Shown in pieces: positions 33,362-44,683 of a DNA stretch of 64,000 nt. Every line of letters starts with the position of its first letter. Position 1 is the stretch's first letter. The translations under genes and the position numbers were made by a program. The notes under the pieces were generated by a model. It was not told the DNA's origin. It ran no database searches and saw nothing but the letters and a program-made list of their open reading frames with translations. The DNA comes from Citrus sinensis (Eukaryota > Streptophyta > Magnoliopsida > Sapindales > Rutaceae): positions 15,153,001-15,217,000 of the forward strand of contig NC_068561.1 in assembly GCF_022201045.2 (NCBI RefSeq). Reading direction: 5' to 3'.

Positions 33362-36300
33362 TCAGTGGCTTGGTAAGTATACTGCAGTTTGATCTTCACT
33401 CGGAACAAATTGCACAACAATCTTTTTAGCTGCTACTTTTTCTCTAATAAAATGAATATCCAATTCAACATGTTTAGTTTTAGCATGATAAATTGGAATA
33501 TAAGCCAATAATATAGCACCTTGATTATCACACCACATTATAGGTGTTGTAACAAGTTTAATATTCAATTCACTAAGTAAAGTTTGAATCCAAACAACCT
33601 CAGATGTAGCTTAAGCTAAAGCTCTATACTCAGCTTCAGTAATGGATCTTGAAACCACTGGTTGCTTTTTAGAACATCAGGAAACTAAATTCGAACCAAG
33701 ATACAAAGCATATCCAGCAACTGATTTTCTATGATCTTTGTCACATGCCTAATCAGAATCACTAAAATAGTTCACTTGTAATGTTACATAGTGGTAAAAA
33801 TGCAAACCAAAGTGAATGGAACCCTTTAAATACTGCAAAAGTCTTTTGCATACTTCCCAATGTTCTGTTGTTGGTGAAGACAAAAGTTGATTGAGTTTAT
33901 TCACAGATAATGCTATCTCAGGTCTTGTTAGGGTCACATACTGTAAGGCCCCAATTATACATCTATACTGAGATGCATTAGAAATAGTTGGACCTGATCC
34001 TTTGCTAAGATGATGTCCTGTTGACATTGGTGTAGGAATTGGGCTATATATTTTGCTTGAGAAAGATAAAATCCAGTAGCTGTCTTTGAAACTCCAATCC
34101 CAAGAAAATAGTTGAGCTCCCCCAAGTCTTTCAAAGCAAAGGTAGTCTGTATATTGTGAATTACTTGCTACACCAACTGATAGTTAGAGCCAATAATAAT
34201 TATATCATCAACACGTACTAAACCAAGTAAAATATGACCATTTTCCCACATATAGAAGAGGGAACTATTAGATTTTGAGTTTAGAAAACCCCATTGAACT
34301 ACCATAATAGTTTTAAACTTGTCAAACCATACTCTTGGAGCTTACTTTAACCTATAGATGGTCTTCTTGAGTTTGCAGACATGATTGAGCTTTGTAGTAT
34401 CAGCAAATCCTTCAGGTTGTAACATATATACATCCTCAACCAAAATGTCATTTAAAAAAGCATTATTTACATCAACATGTCTAAGAATTCATTTGTTCAT
34501 GATAGCTAAGCTCAAAACTATTATAACTGTCGAAGTTTTCGCAATTGGACTGAAAGTTTTTGTATAATCTATTCCATGTGTCTGATGGAAACCTTTGGCC
34601 ACTAGTCTTGCTTTGTATCTAAAAATGGTACCATCTGAGTTGTGTTTTATTCTAAAAACCCACTTGCTTCCTATCACTTTGACAGTGTTGTTGGTAATAC
34701 TAAATCCCAGGTATGACGGATTTAAAGAGCTTGATACTCCTCTTGCATTGCCTTAAACCATTTTTGATCAGATATTGCTTGGGAAACAGATGTATGTTCT
34801 GAAGGTGTGGCTAAAATAGCAGCAGATAAGAATTTGGCTTGTAAATACTAGCCTTGGATCTGGTGATCATTGGATGTCCTACTAGTGGTGCAGCGGGTAT
34901 TACATGTGGTGGTGATTGAGTGTCATTCAAGGGTTGAATATCATACAATTATTGTGTATGAGATTCAATGTCAAAAGATGATGAATAAGGAGAATGTACC
35001 TCTCTAGGAGCTGTTGATAAAGGCTCTGAGGAAACACATGCTGGAAGAGGTTGTAGAAGAGGTTGTAGTATTGGAAAATGAGTAAAGGAAAGAGTGGAGA
35101 CAGTAGAAGAATTTGAGACTGTATCAGTTGAAGTACAAGATTGAGTGACAGAAGAAAAATTTGAACCAGAGACATATGTAAAAGAATATTCATCAAAGAT
35201 TACATGATTGGAGATATACACTCGACCAGAAAAATGAAGACATTGGTACCTTTTATGTTGAGAGTTATAGCTAATGAAAACACATCTATCTGATCTAAAC
35301 TCAAGTTTATGTCTATTATATGGCATGAGATAAGGATAACAGGCACAACAAAAGGTTCTGAGAAAATTATAATTAGGTTTTTGATGAAAAAGTTTTTGAT
35401 AAGGAGAAATATTATTCAAAGTTGATGTAGGTAACCTATTGATGAGAAAAACAATTGTGTGAAAGGCATTCCATCAGAATTTCAATGGCAAATTTGCTTG
35501 AGCTAACAAAGTGAGGCCAATATCAACAATATGCCTATGTTTTATTTCTATTATACCATTTTGATGTGAATATGAGGAGAAGGATGCCTGAATTGAATTC
35601 CAAACTGAGCAAGATAGGTAGAAAAACTTTTAAATTCCCCTCCCCAATCTGTTTGAATAGTTTTGATATGTTTATGCAAGTGTTTCTCTATGAAACTTTT
35701 AAAGGTTATGAACACTTGAAGTGCATCAGATTTAGCAGTCAAACGAAAGATCCATGTGAACCTGCTAAAATCATCTAAAATTGACAAATAATAAGAGTAA
35801 CCTTGAGTTAAGTAACATGAGATAGACCCCAAAGATCAACATACAAAAGTTTAGGAGACTCTGTTGTTTGTGTTGGAACAGAATCAAAGTGTAACAGATG
35901 ACTTTTGCCAAATTGACAAGCATTACAAAAATTCAGGTTTTTGGTTTTATTCAAAGTAAAATTAGTACAATCCTTCAATACAGTTTCAAGAGTATGAAAA
36001 GTAGGATGTCCTAACCTTTTGTGAAGCAGATTGATATTTACTGTACTTGCATTAACTATCAAGGCTAACTTACATAAGTTATTATTGATAAAGGAAGAAC
36101 TATTCAGGACATCAGAATCATTACAAGACAAAGAAGGAAAATAAGCAAACATATACTCAATTTTGTTGAAAGAAGGTTGACAGAACAAAGTTGAGCTATC
36201 ATCAAAGAGTTGAGATGTAATTTGGATTGGATACAACACTCTTTTTGCAATTCTTTTAAGCAAGATGATTCATGAGCTCCTGGCCTTGACAAAACAAAAA

Positions 36301-37849
36301 TTTTCAAGAAATCAATAGTAACATCATTGTCAGCTAAGAGTTTTGAAACACTAAGCAAATTCTTGGTTATTTGAGGAACATAAAGAGCATGATTTAGCAA
36401 TAAAGGTTCATGTGTGGCTGTGGCCAGCAATACTGATCCAATTTGTTTAATATGCAAAGAAGAACCATTTCCAACAAGCAATTTTTCACTCCCACTATAA
36501 GCTTTTGGTTCAAGAAGTTTAGCTAAATCATTGGTGATGTGATTAGTTGCACCACTGTCAATGTATTAGGTAAGATCGTCAACCATTTCTAGAGAAGGAA
36601 CTAAAGGAGCTGAAGGAGAACAACCATTGTAATCTCTATTAAAGCTAAAACCAAGTGTAGAAGAACTGGCACCAGAGGAGTTACTAGGATGAGAAACATA
36701 AAATTCAGTTGGATCTGAGTACATCATATAACTTTGATATCCAGGACCTCTTGGCGTATTAGAATTTCTACAATTAGGATGACCAAAAACATTGCCAAAA
36801 TGAGAATTAAAACCTTTGCCATAAGCTTCATTAAAAAATCTGCCACCTACATTTCCAAATCCTCTTCCAAAATTTCTTTGACCAAGCCTAAAATTGCCTT
36901 TAAAAGCTCCTTTTGCTTGATTCCTTAAAGGTACAAAAGCAGAAGAGTACCTATTTTTGCACTCGTGTGCTCCATGACTAGGTGCAAAATAGATTTGGCA
37001 AATGATAGTTGAATTAACATCACCAGACTATCCCATACCACTGCCATTAGCAAAAATCCCAAAGCCAGTGTTGTAACCTCCTCCATAAGTTCCATTATTA
37101 TATTTTGGATTACCACCAGCATGTTTTCCAGAAATAAATTGCTTTTGAGCTACATTAGCCGACAAATTATGAGTAATATCACTAGCAATTTTGTCTTTCT
37201 TCTGCTCAACTCTATTTTCATAACTCAACAGCAATGAGTAAAATTCATTAAGATTAATCTTGTCACCTCTAGTTAAGACACAAATAACCAGAGACTCATA
37301 GTCAGAGGAATCCAGTCCAGTCAAAACATATTGAATAAAATCATTCAATTCAACAAGTTTTCTAGCCAAAGCTAAGTTATCAGATACTCTTTTCATTTTA
37401 GCAAAGTAATCAATCATCAACATTGATCCTTTTTTAAGTGTTTGAATCTGCATTTTAAGAGGCATTATTATAGCCTGAGATTGCGAGATAAACTTACTAG
37501 TGAGTGCATCTAGAAGTTTTTTAGCATTGGAGAATTGAATCACTGTTGCAAGCAAGTTTTGCTGAATAGATGACATCATCCAGCTCAGAATCAACTAATT
37601 AGTCTTCATCCAAGCTTTATATTCTGGATTAATCTCTCGATCCTTTGTTCTTGTTAAATCAGTAGCTCCAGTGCTAGCTGATGAGAGAAATTGCTCTGGA
37701 CAAGCTCGATCACTAATGATGAAACTTTCTAAGTTGTTTTCTTTGATTGACGTTAAGATCTTAGTTCGCCAAACAATGTAATTATTCTGATCCAGTTTAA
37801 TAAGAGTAACAAAACAATAAGATCCTAAGATTTCATTAGAGCTCATCAT
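33362..37849 (-). pseudogene. copia gag-pol, multiple stops and frameshifts
   Basis: Order from right to left is that of copia: gag from 37849 (MMSSNEILGSYCFVTLIKLD) with a stop near 37598, then continuing to about 37028. Protease follows near 36560-36500 (IDSGATNHITND preceded by a stop), then GAG-pre-integrase near 36180-35870 (HKRLGHPTFHTLETVL) and integrase core near 35780-35560 (ILDDFSRFTWIF, QTDWGGEF). Reverse transcriptase runs near 34680-34090 (SKWVFRIKHNSDGTI, and RVDDIII near 34200, where the first residue of the usual catalytic box is changed), and RNase H near 34027-33362 (MWCDNQGAILLA). Breaks occur in almost every domain, so it cannot move by itself. Confidence 0.88.
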
Positions 37850-37866
37850 TGTTTGCTCTGATACCG

Positions 37867-38156
37867 TGAAAGATTTTGTAATTTGTGTCTTTGGTCAGTA
37901 AGAAAGTTAACGAGAAAATGAAAGAGAGAGATAAAGAAGAATCTGGAATTTATTAGAATGAAGTCAACTTAACAATTATGATCTAAGCTCTGTATTTATA
38001 CATCATGAAAACGCATTCACTAGAGTTTATTATAACTTCTACACACGCCTAACAAGTTTGTTAACAATAAGCTGAATCAGCTAACTAATTGTTACACGTT
38101 AGCTAGGAGATCATCGAGTGTGCTCATCCTCACAGCTCTAACCATGCTCTGTAACA
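37867..38156 (-). repeat. 5' LTR of the minus-strand copia element
   Basis: 290 bp, next to the primer-binding site at about 37855-37866. Confidence 0.93.
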
Positions 38157-38813
38157 TGTTGAGCGTTGGGGAGACTGGAATGGAGTCTGAGGCAGCTTCT
38201 AGAAATCGTCTGTCAAGTCTTCTCCAACGACCAAAATTGGGTAATTTTCTCACACCTTTTTATAAACTATATTTTAGTTTTAGACTTTGCTTCACGAAAC
38301 TAAAGTGGCCACTTGTATTTGGGGAAAATGACAGTAGTATTCCTGTGAATTGACAAAATGATTCCGGAAATCTCATTATTTTTTTTGAAATGATCGCATA
38401 AAATCTTTAGGATTATCCTTTGGTAACAGTGACCAAATTTTGTTTCATTTAGGCTTAAAAGAAAAAAAACCTGAAAGGTCATTTACGAAAACAATTGGTC
38501 ATGATGACCGAGTAGTCAAACCACAGGAGTTATCTCACTGTGGCCATATTTATTCAAACAATAATCACGGGCTGCGACAACCTCTTCTTGACATGAGAAA
38601 TGCAACCAACCAGATCAGGACCATGACTACAAGATTTCTATTGTACATGACCATTGATGCGACTCTTCAAAAATCAGCAAAGAATGAAATAAATCCTAAA
38701 TTCTTCTTAATCTCTTCTTCGACCTCTGCAAACTTGAACGCCAACAAATCTTTTCATAAATCAAAAATTCTAAACCAAATTCTGTTAGCATCATATACCA
38801 CTCCCAGGCTTCA
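38157..38813. promoter_or_regulatory. upstream region of the second S-domain kinase
   Basis: Similar to the region before the first (22870-23350) and third (53190-53750) kinase copies, for example CTAAAGTGGCCACTTGTATTTGG-like and ACTCCCAGGCTTCAATG-like blocks. It lacks the MITE found upstream of the first copy. The copia element ends 657 bp before the start codon, so the distal promoter of this copy was displaced. Open frames here are not conserved. Confidence 0.6.
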
Positions 38814-41162
38814 ATGTTTCCAAATTTTCCATCACTTCTCATTGTTCTCATAGCTTTTTTCTTCTGCTTTCAAACTTCAGAAAGCCAAAACCTCTTGCTT
38901 AGGGGCTCTTCTCTATCTGTTGAAGATAATACAGGCGTGTTGACTTCCCCAGACAAAACATTCAGTTGTGGCTTCTATGGCCTGGGTGGAAATGCTTATT
39001 TGTTCTCAATCTGGTTCATGCACTCTAGAGACAGAACTGTTGTTTGGACAGCTAACCGTGACAGACCAGTCAACGGCCAGGGCTCCAGAGCTTCTCTGCG
39101 GAGAAATGGCGCCATGGTCTTAACTGATGTTGATGGCAGAGTCATTTGGATGACTAACACAACCTCTACTGGTGCTGATAGAGCAGAGCTTCTGGATACT
39201 GGAAATCTTGTTCTCAAGGACAGACACGGTAAAATCCTATGGCAAAGCTTTGATTTTCCTACTGATACCCTCCTTCCTAATCAAGTATTTAGAAAGAGCA
39301 CTAAGCTGATTTCTGGAGTAGGAAATGGAACTTATGCGTCGGGGTATTTTAGTTTATATTTTGATAATGATAATGTATTGAGGTTGATGTATGATGGGCC
39401 TGAAATTTCAAGTGTGTACTGGCCAGATCCTGATCTTAATGTGTTCCAAAATGGAAGAACAAATTATAACAGTAGCAGAATAGCTGTTTTAGATAATTTT
39501 GGCAGTTTCTCATCAAGTGATGAGTTGAAATTCAGTGCTACAGACATGGGTTTCGGGATCAAAAGAAGGTTGACAATGGATTATGATGGAAACCTCAGGC
39601 TTTATAGTCTTAACACTGTGACAGGATTATGGATGATTTCTTGGCAAGCTCTTATGCGGCCCTGTAAAGTGCATGGTGTCTGTGGTAAAAATGGGATTTG
39701 CACTTATACGCCAGAGCCAAAGTGCTCATGTCCACCCGGGTATGAGGCAACTGAGCCGGGTGATTGGAGCAAAGGTTGCAAGCCTAAGTTTAATAGAACT
39801 TCTTCATCAAGTTTGACAGACGTGAAATTCGTCAAGGTTCCAAAAGTAGATTTCTATGGTTTTGACCTCAACTTCAGTGAACATGTATCAAAAGAGGCTT
39901 ATATGAAATTGTGCTTGGATGACTTTCGGTGTTCAGGATTTAGCTATAGGCTGACAGGTGAAAGGGTTTGTTTTACAAAAAGTGAGCTGTTTAATGGCTA
40001 CAAGGCTCCAAATTTTCCAGGAGACATGTATCTAAAATTGCCAGTGACAGTGGAGGCATTAGAACCAGCTATTTTAAATGGCACCAATCCTGCATGCCAG
40101 TCGAATAAATCTGATATATTGGTTGGATCTCCATCGATGTACTACAGAAATACTAAGAGAGCGAAATGGAGTTATTTTTACTGGTTTGCACTGGCAATTG
40201 GTGCAATAGAAGTCCTCTTCATTGTTTCAGGTTGGTGGCTGCTCTTTAGAAGACAAGGTATACCATCCTCTCTGGAAGACGGATATCGAGCATTATCAAG
40301 TCAATTCAAGAGATTTAGTTATGCTGAACTCAAAAAAGCAACAAACAGTTTCAAGGAAGAGCTTGGCAAAGGGGGCTCGGGGCCTGTGTATAAGGGCGTT
40401 TTGACCGATGAAAGGGCAGTGGCTGTGAAGAGACTAGGAGATTTACATCAAGGAGAAGAAGTGTTTTGGGCAGAAGTGAGTACAATTGGAAAAATCTATC
40501 ACATGAACCTGGTGAGAATGTGGGGATTCTGTACAGAAGGCATGCACAGACTCTTAGTTTATGAGTATGTTGAAAACCAATCGCTGGACAAGCATCTATT
40601 CTCTTCAAATTTTCTTGGATGGAAAGAGAGGTTTAAAGTTGCCTTGGGGACGGCTAAGGGTCTAGCTTATCTTCACCATGAGTGTCTGGAATGGGTTATC
40701 CACTGTGACGTAAAGCCTGAAAATATACTTCTGGATAGCGAATTTGAGCCTAAGATTGCTGACTTTGGTCTAGCCAAGTTGTCTCAGAGGGGCAGCAATA
40801 GTTCTCAATTCTCACGAATTCGAGGAACAAAAGGTTACATGGCTCCAGAGTGGGCTTCAAATCTTCCCATCACTTCCAAAGTCGATGTCTTTAGTTATGG
40901 AGTTGTGATACTTGAAATGTTAAAAGGAATTCGGCTTTCAAACTGGGTAGTAGAAGATAGTGAAGGGCAAGAAGCAGAGCTGACAGGGTTCATCAGGGAA
41001 GTGAAAGAGAAAATTCTATGTGGAAAGCAAGCACGGATAGAGGAAATAGTGGATCCAAGATTGAAAGGAAATTTTAACAAGAACCAGGCTGCAACGTTGT
41101 TTCGAATTTGGATATCTTGTGCGGATGAAATCGAAACAAAAGACCAACAATGGATTCAGTAG
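38814..41162 (+). CDS. S-domain receptor-like kinase, copy 2, frameshifted at the C-terminus
   Basis: Very similar to the 802-residue kinase at 23353, with the same domain order: signal peptide, bulb lectin, EGF-like, PAN, transmembrane helix near residue 452, non-RD kinase with CDVKPEN and ADFGLAK. A one-base loss near 41129 shifts the frame after ISCADE, so the last part of the kinase (RPTMDSVVQSLLECETESE in copy 1) is replaced by IETKDQQWIQ and a stop; the lost sequence is still readable in the next frame to about 41210. In the PAN region EACMKLCLGDCRC has become EAYMKLCLDDFRC, losing two cysteines, and a third is lost in FNRTSSSS. The reading frame is otherwise open for 782 codons. Best read as a gene in early decay; a decoy or partly working receptor cannot be excluded. 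Confidence 0.85.
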   Translation: MFPNFPSLLIVLIAFFFCFQTSESQNLLLRGSSLSVEDNTGVLTSPDKTFSCGFYGLGGNAYLFSIWFMHSRDRTVVWTANRDRPVNGQGSRASLRRNGAMVLTDVDGRVIWMTNTTSTGADRAELLDTGNLVLKDRHGKILWQSFDFPTDTLLPNQVFRKSTKLISGVGNGTYASGYFSLYFDNDNVLRLMYDGPEISSVYWPDPDLNVFQNGRTNYNSSRIAVLDNFGSFSSSDELKFSATDMGFGIKRRLTMDYDGNLRLYSLNTVTGLWMISWQALMRPCKVHGVCGKNGICTYTPEPKCSCPPGYEATEPGDWSKGCKPKFNRTSSSSLTDVKFVKVPKVDFYGFDLNFSEHVSKEAYMKLCLDDFRCSGFSYRLTGERVCFTKSELFNGYKAPNFPGDMYLKLPVTVEALEPAILNGTNPACQSNKSDILVGSPSMYYRNTKRAKWSYFYWFALAIGAIEVLFIVSGWWLLFRRQGIPSSLEDGYRALSSQFKRFSYAELKKATNSFKEELGKGGSGPVYKGVLTDERAVAVKRLGDLHQGEEVFWAEVSTIGKIYHMNLVRMWGFCTEGMHRLLVYEYVENQSLDKHLFSSNFLGWKERFKVALGTAKGLAYLHHECLEWVIHCDVKPENILLDSEFEPKIADFGLAKLSQRGSNSSQFSRIRGTKGYMAPEWASNLPITSKVDVFSYGVVILEMLKGIRLSNWVVEDSEGQEAELTGFIREVKEKILCGKQARIEEIVDPRLKGNFNKNQAATLFRIWISCADEIETKDQQWIQ

Positions 41163-41869
41163 TCCAGTCCCTGTTAGAATGTGAAACTGAGTCTGAAATC
41201 CACATTACAGGCGTATTTTCTGGCTCTCATGACTAGGACACAATATTTATTACGTAAAATCAACTGTTGGTATTTGCACGCGTAATGTATGAATTAATAA
41301 GAGAATAAATAGTATGAGACTTCGCTAGCATTCCTGAATCAAACATTTTTTTTTTTTGTTTTGGGTATTGGATGATGAAATATCGTCAACTGAAGAGATA
41401 CATGTAATTAATTGCCAAGTCCTCTTCCGCAGGCAATTTGTCTTTCTTGATGCACTATAGATATGTAGCAAAACCCTGGAACTGCTGTCCATTGAATTTT
41501 TGAAATCCAAAAAGGAAGAGAAAATTTGTAGCACAGACCTAATGTAACAAAATACAGAGGCAAAGGCAAATTGATCTTCTAAAAAATCTTCTTATTTGTT
41601 GCTTGGTTTGGATTAGCAAGGAACACCGCTTTTCAGTGAAGGAGCCGGATTTCACCTTTCAGGTAGAGAGAAATTGACCATCAACAGGGAGAGGCCATTG
41701 CTAAAATCAACTGTTGAAGATTTAAACAGATCTTTCATAAATTAGTGTGTTAATAGTGATCGATCAATGACCAATTTATCAAGTCAACTTATAGATAAAC
41801 TGAAGCCTCCAAATCTGAATAGAAAGACGTGGCACCAATAAGAATGTGAAGCTGAATCTGAATTCCACA
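41163..41869. other. 3' flank of the second kinase
   Basis: Matches the 3' flank of the first kinase (25790-26790) without the MITE. It begins with the frame-shifted leftover of the kinase coding end. No gene. Confidence 0.65.
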
Positions 41870-41995
41870 TTAGCTTGGTTTCTCTATTAAATCACAAGGA
41901 AAAAAGTTTCATTTTGTTGCATGACAGAAACCGTATAGCTAGTTAGACTTCAGTGGTAAACATTAGGTAAAAGATTGATGTTCTTCCTTATTCCT
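41870..41995 (+). pseudogene. ATG1 fragment, copy 3, first piece (intron 10)
   Basis: GCATGACAGAAACCGT and GGTAAAAGATTGATGTTC match ATG1 intron 10 (20560-20640). Just before it, 41862-41890 repeats the kinase end (GAATGTGAAGCTGAATCTGA), a small junction scrap of the duplication. Confidence 0.75.
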
Positions 41996-43755
41996 GGGAA
42001 ATTTATATTTATTTTATAGATGTAGGCTGATTATTAAAAATCTAAATTAATTAAACTAAATTATTTTCAGAAAATGAAGTACACAGATGTTTTTACATAG
42101 TTCAAAGAACAATTCTATCCCAAATATTAAGTAATTCACTAAGTATAAGAAGATTACAACCTATTCGACCTATGAGATTCTTACACGATTTCAAACTCCC
42201 TCGTACTGTTACCGCCAATTTAGTTGAATCTACTAAATGAATCTGCTTAGTTAACACCATTTGTCTTTTATTTGCAACCTTAATGTGAAATCCATTCACT
42301 GTTGCAAATGACCGTTTCTCCAGATCGACCAATCAATAAACATGTCTAATAGTAGACTAAGGTGGATATAAAATATGAAGACAAAAACTCCATGAATAGT
42401 TTTGACAGGTAGTGTTCAAACAATACTATCCAGTTATACTTTGTACCCAATACAGTTCATGCTCACCAAAATTCTGTTTCTTTGCTTGTGGTGGACTGAT
42501 ATTCAATATGTAGGATACATCCTTATTTATAGGAAATGGTGATATTCCTAGAGTAAATCATAATAGAGTACATATTCCTTTTCAATTTTGATTTACTTCC
42601 AAAATCAAATCCCTTCTATCCTAAATAATCTCCCTAAAATAAAATCTCTATATCCTAAAAAAATAACTAAATTAAGAAGTCTCCTGATTAATGCAGATTT
42701 TAGTTTGAAAATTACAATTCAAAAGGATACAAATCTTAAATTGTCACTAGATGTCAACTTATTTAAGACTTTTAGGTTTTAACAATCTTTCCCTTTGGCA
42801 TCCTTGTGGCAAAAACTTTTGACGAACTAGTCTTTAAAGCATATCATGGCGTTGGAGCAAAAGTCTGCATATAAATAAATTAAAGAACTAACCAAAACAT
42901 AAACATTAGAGCACGTTAGTCCAAAAATAAATAAACATGGCATGAATAAAATTTACTTCGTTTCAAGAATAAAAATTCAGTATTCTCCTCAATCAAGCAA
43001 TTCTTTTCTAAAAACAAATGTGACTCCCCTAAGGAATTACTACTCCCCCTTTTTTGCAAAAGAATCCAAAGTATAATTTAAGAAAATAGTCTAAGGTTTA
43101 ATGAGCAGTGAATATACATGTTTGCCTAAAATAAAGACTCAAATAATGATCGCCATGCAAGAATATTCAAAATAAATATTTTATGCGTGAAATACCTAAA
43201 ATGAACTTTTAATGGAACTAGTGACAATTTTCTTTGACATATTCTCACAGTACATACAAAATCAAGAGATTTAGAAATTAATCACTCAAACTAATTAAAG
43301 AATATAGAAATTTAAACTTTCTTGCGTATGTGAAAAGCAAATCATTCAAAATTCATTATCAAGTCTCTCAATAACAACAACTTTAGTATAAAGAAATAGA
43401 ATGAACAAGTCAAAGTAACCTTGTAATCTTCACCTCAAATTAAAACTTATTGAAACAAGTAGGTAGTGTCTTTTTTTTTTCTTTTTTTTTTCCTCATCTT
43501 GGTTTGCTTTTGCTTTTCCCTTTTTTTTTTAACCATAGTCGGAGCTTTTTTAATCTACATCTTAAGGTAGCTTTTTCTCATGGTATATCATCTTCTATTT
43601 TGTGATACTCAAACTCATATTACTTAAGAATAGTTTTATTCTTAAGAGTTATAGGTAGTTGTTTATGAATGTGTTGCCTATACATCTTGATAACTTATAA
43701 TTAAGATAAGAATCAAAGGCAAATAGTCAACGTTTAATCCATTATTCTCAACTTC
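41996..43755. other. unclassified repeat sequence hosting the Tork-like copia element
   Basis: Not ATG1 and not coding. A minus-strand polypurine-like run (AAAAAAGGGGGAGTAG) lies at about 43043-43060, and AT-rich text around resembles a copia LTR remnant on the minus strand. No second LTR or target duplication could be matched. Confidence 0.35.
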
Positions 43756-43760
43756 AAAAG

Positions 43761-44305
43761 AAACAAAAATATAGCATGCAGGCACCACCCTTCTAGAAGG
43801 TGGGCTCGCCCATTTTGAAGACGATGGCAGTGCTTCCGTCTTTAACTGGAACAAAAGAAAAAAAAGATGGAGAAAGAAAGAAAAAATAGAAACGGGCTGA
43901 AAAGGGCAAAGAAAAAAATTAATAAAATAATAAAAATAATATATAATTGATGAATAGTGCCAAAACTTTCTCTATAAATAGAAACGAAGAGAATGAGCAA
44001 ATTCATTCCATTGAGAGAGAACACAATTTAGCATTTTAGAGAGAGAGTTTAAAGAGCTTGAAATTATAAGCTCTCACTATTGTGATTTGAGAGTTTCAGT
44101 GTATTGGGTTTTGGGTAGTGAGCTAAAATATTACAATACTTGTGACTCCTTTTCACTAGTAAAATATTTTCTTTCTGCCTTCACCCGTGGACGTAGGCTC
44201 AAAGCCGAACCACGTAATTTCTAGTGTCCTCTTTTGTGCTTGTTCTTTATTTTCTTCTAATTTCATGTTAGCTGTGGCACTGCTTCACCCACTAATTTCC
44301 CAACA
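43761..44305 (+). repeat. 5' LTR of the Tork-like copia element
   Basis: About 545 bp. The first bases have lost the usual TG start. It ends CCCAACA before the primer-binding site. Confidence 0.9.
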
Positions 44306-44683
44306 GTGGTATCAGAGCTATTGGTTGTATTCTTTGGAGTCGGGTACTGTTTACGTATACGGTACTGTTCACATATATGGTATTTGTTCACGTAAACGAC
44401 ACTGTTCATAGATACGATACTGTTCATGAGAAACGGTGGGAGCGATCCAAGAATTTTACGGTGCAAAGCAGGGAATAGTGGTGTAAGTAAAGTAACTGTG
44501 TTGTTTTGTACATGTTTAGGAAAGTTCTGTCACAAAGGCGATAAGAGCCTAAAGAGTCTAGGTTTTAAGTGAGACCGTTGTGACCCCTCCAGTCTTTCCT
44601 GGGAACTTTCCTGGTGTGCATATTCACATGTACTCACAACTATTTGAGGTGATACACTAGTTTGTGTACAATATTTCTCAACA

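Larger units (their letters stand above)
33017..38156 (-). mobile_element. copia LTR retrotransposon, full length, decayed
   Basis: Two LTRs (33017-33304 and 37867-38156) flank gag-pol remnants on the minus strand. Perfect 5-bp target duplication TGTTG at 33012-33016 and 38157-38161. The tRNA-primer site (minus-strand GGTATCAGAGC) abuts the right LTR, and a polypurine tract (minus-strand ATAAGGGGA) abuts the left LTR. The LTRs differ at roughly 17 of 288 positions by eye, so the insertion is not recent. Flanks line up with uninterrupted sequence upstream of the other two S-domain kinases. Confidence 0.94.

Noticed and set aside
38440..38853. 137-codon frame upstream of the second kinase
   Set aside because: It overlaps the conserved upstream region and the kinase start out of frame; not conserved upstream of the other copies.
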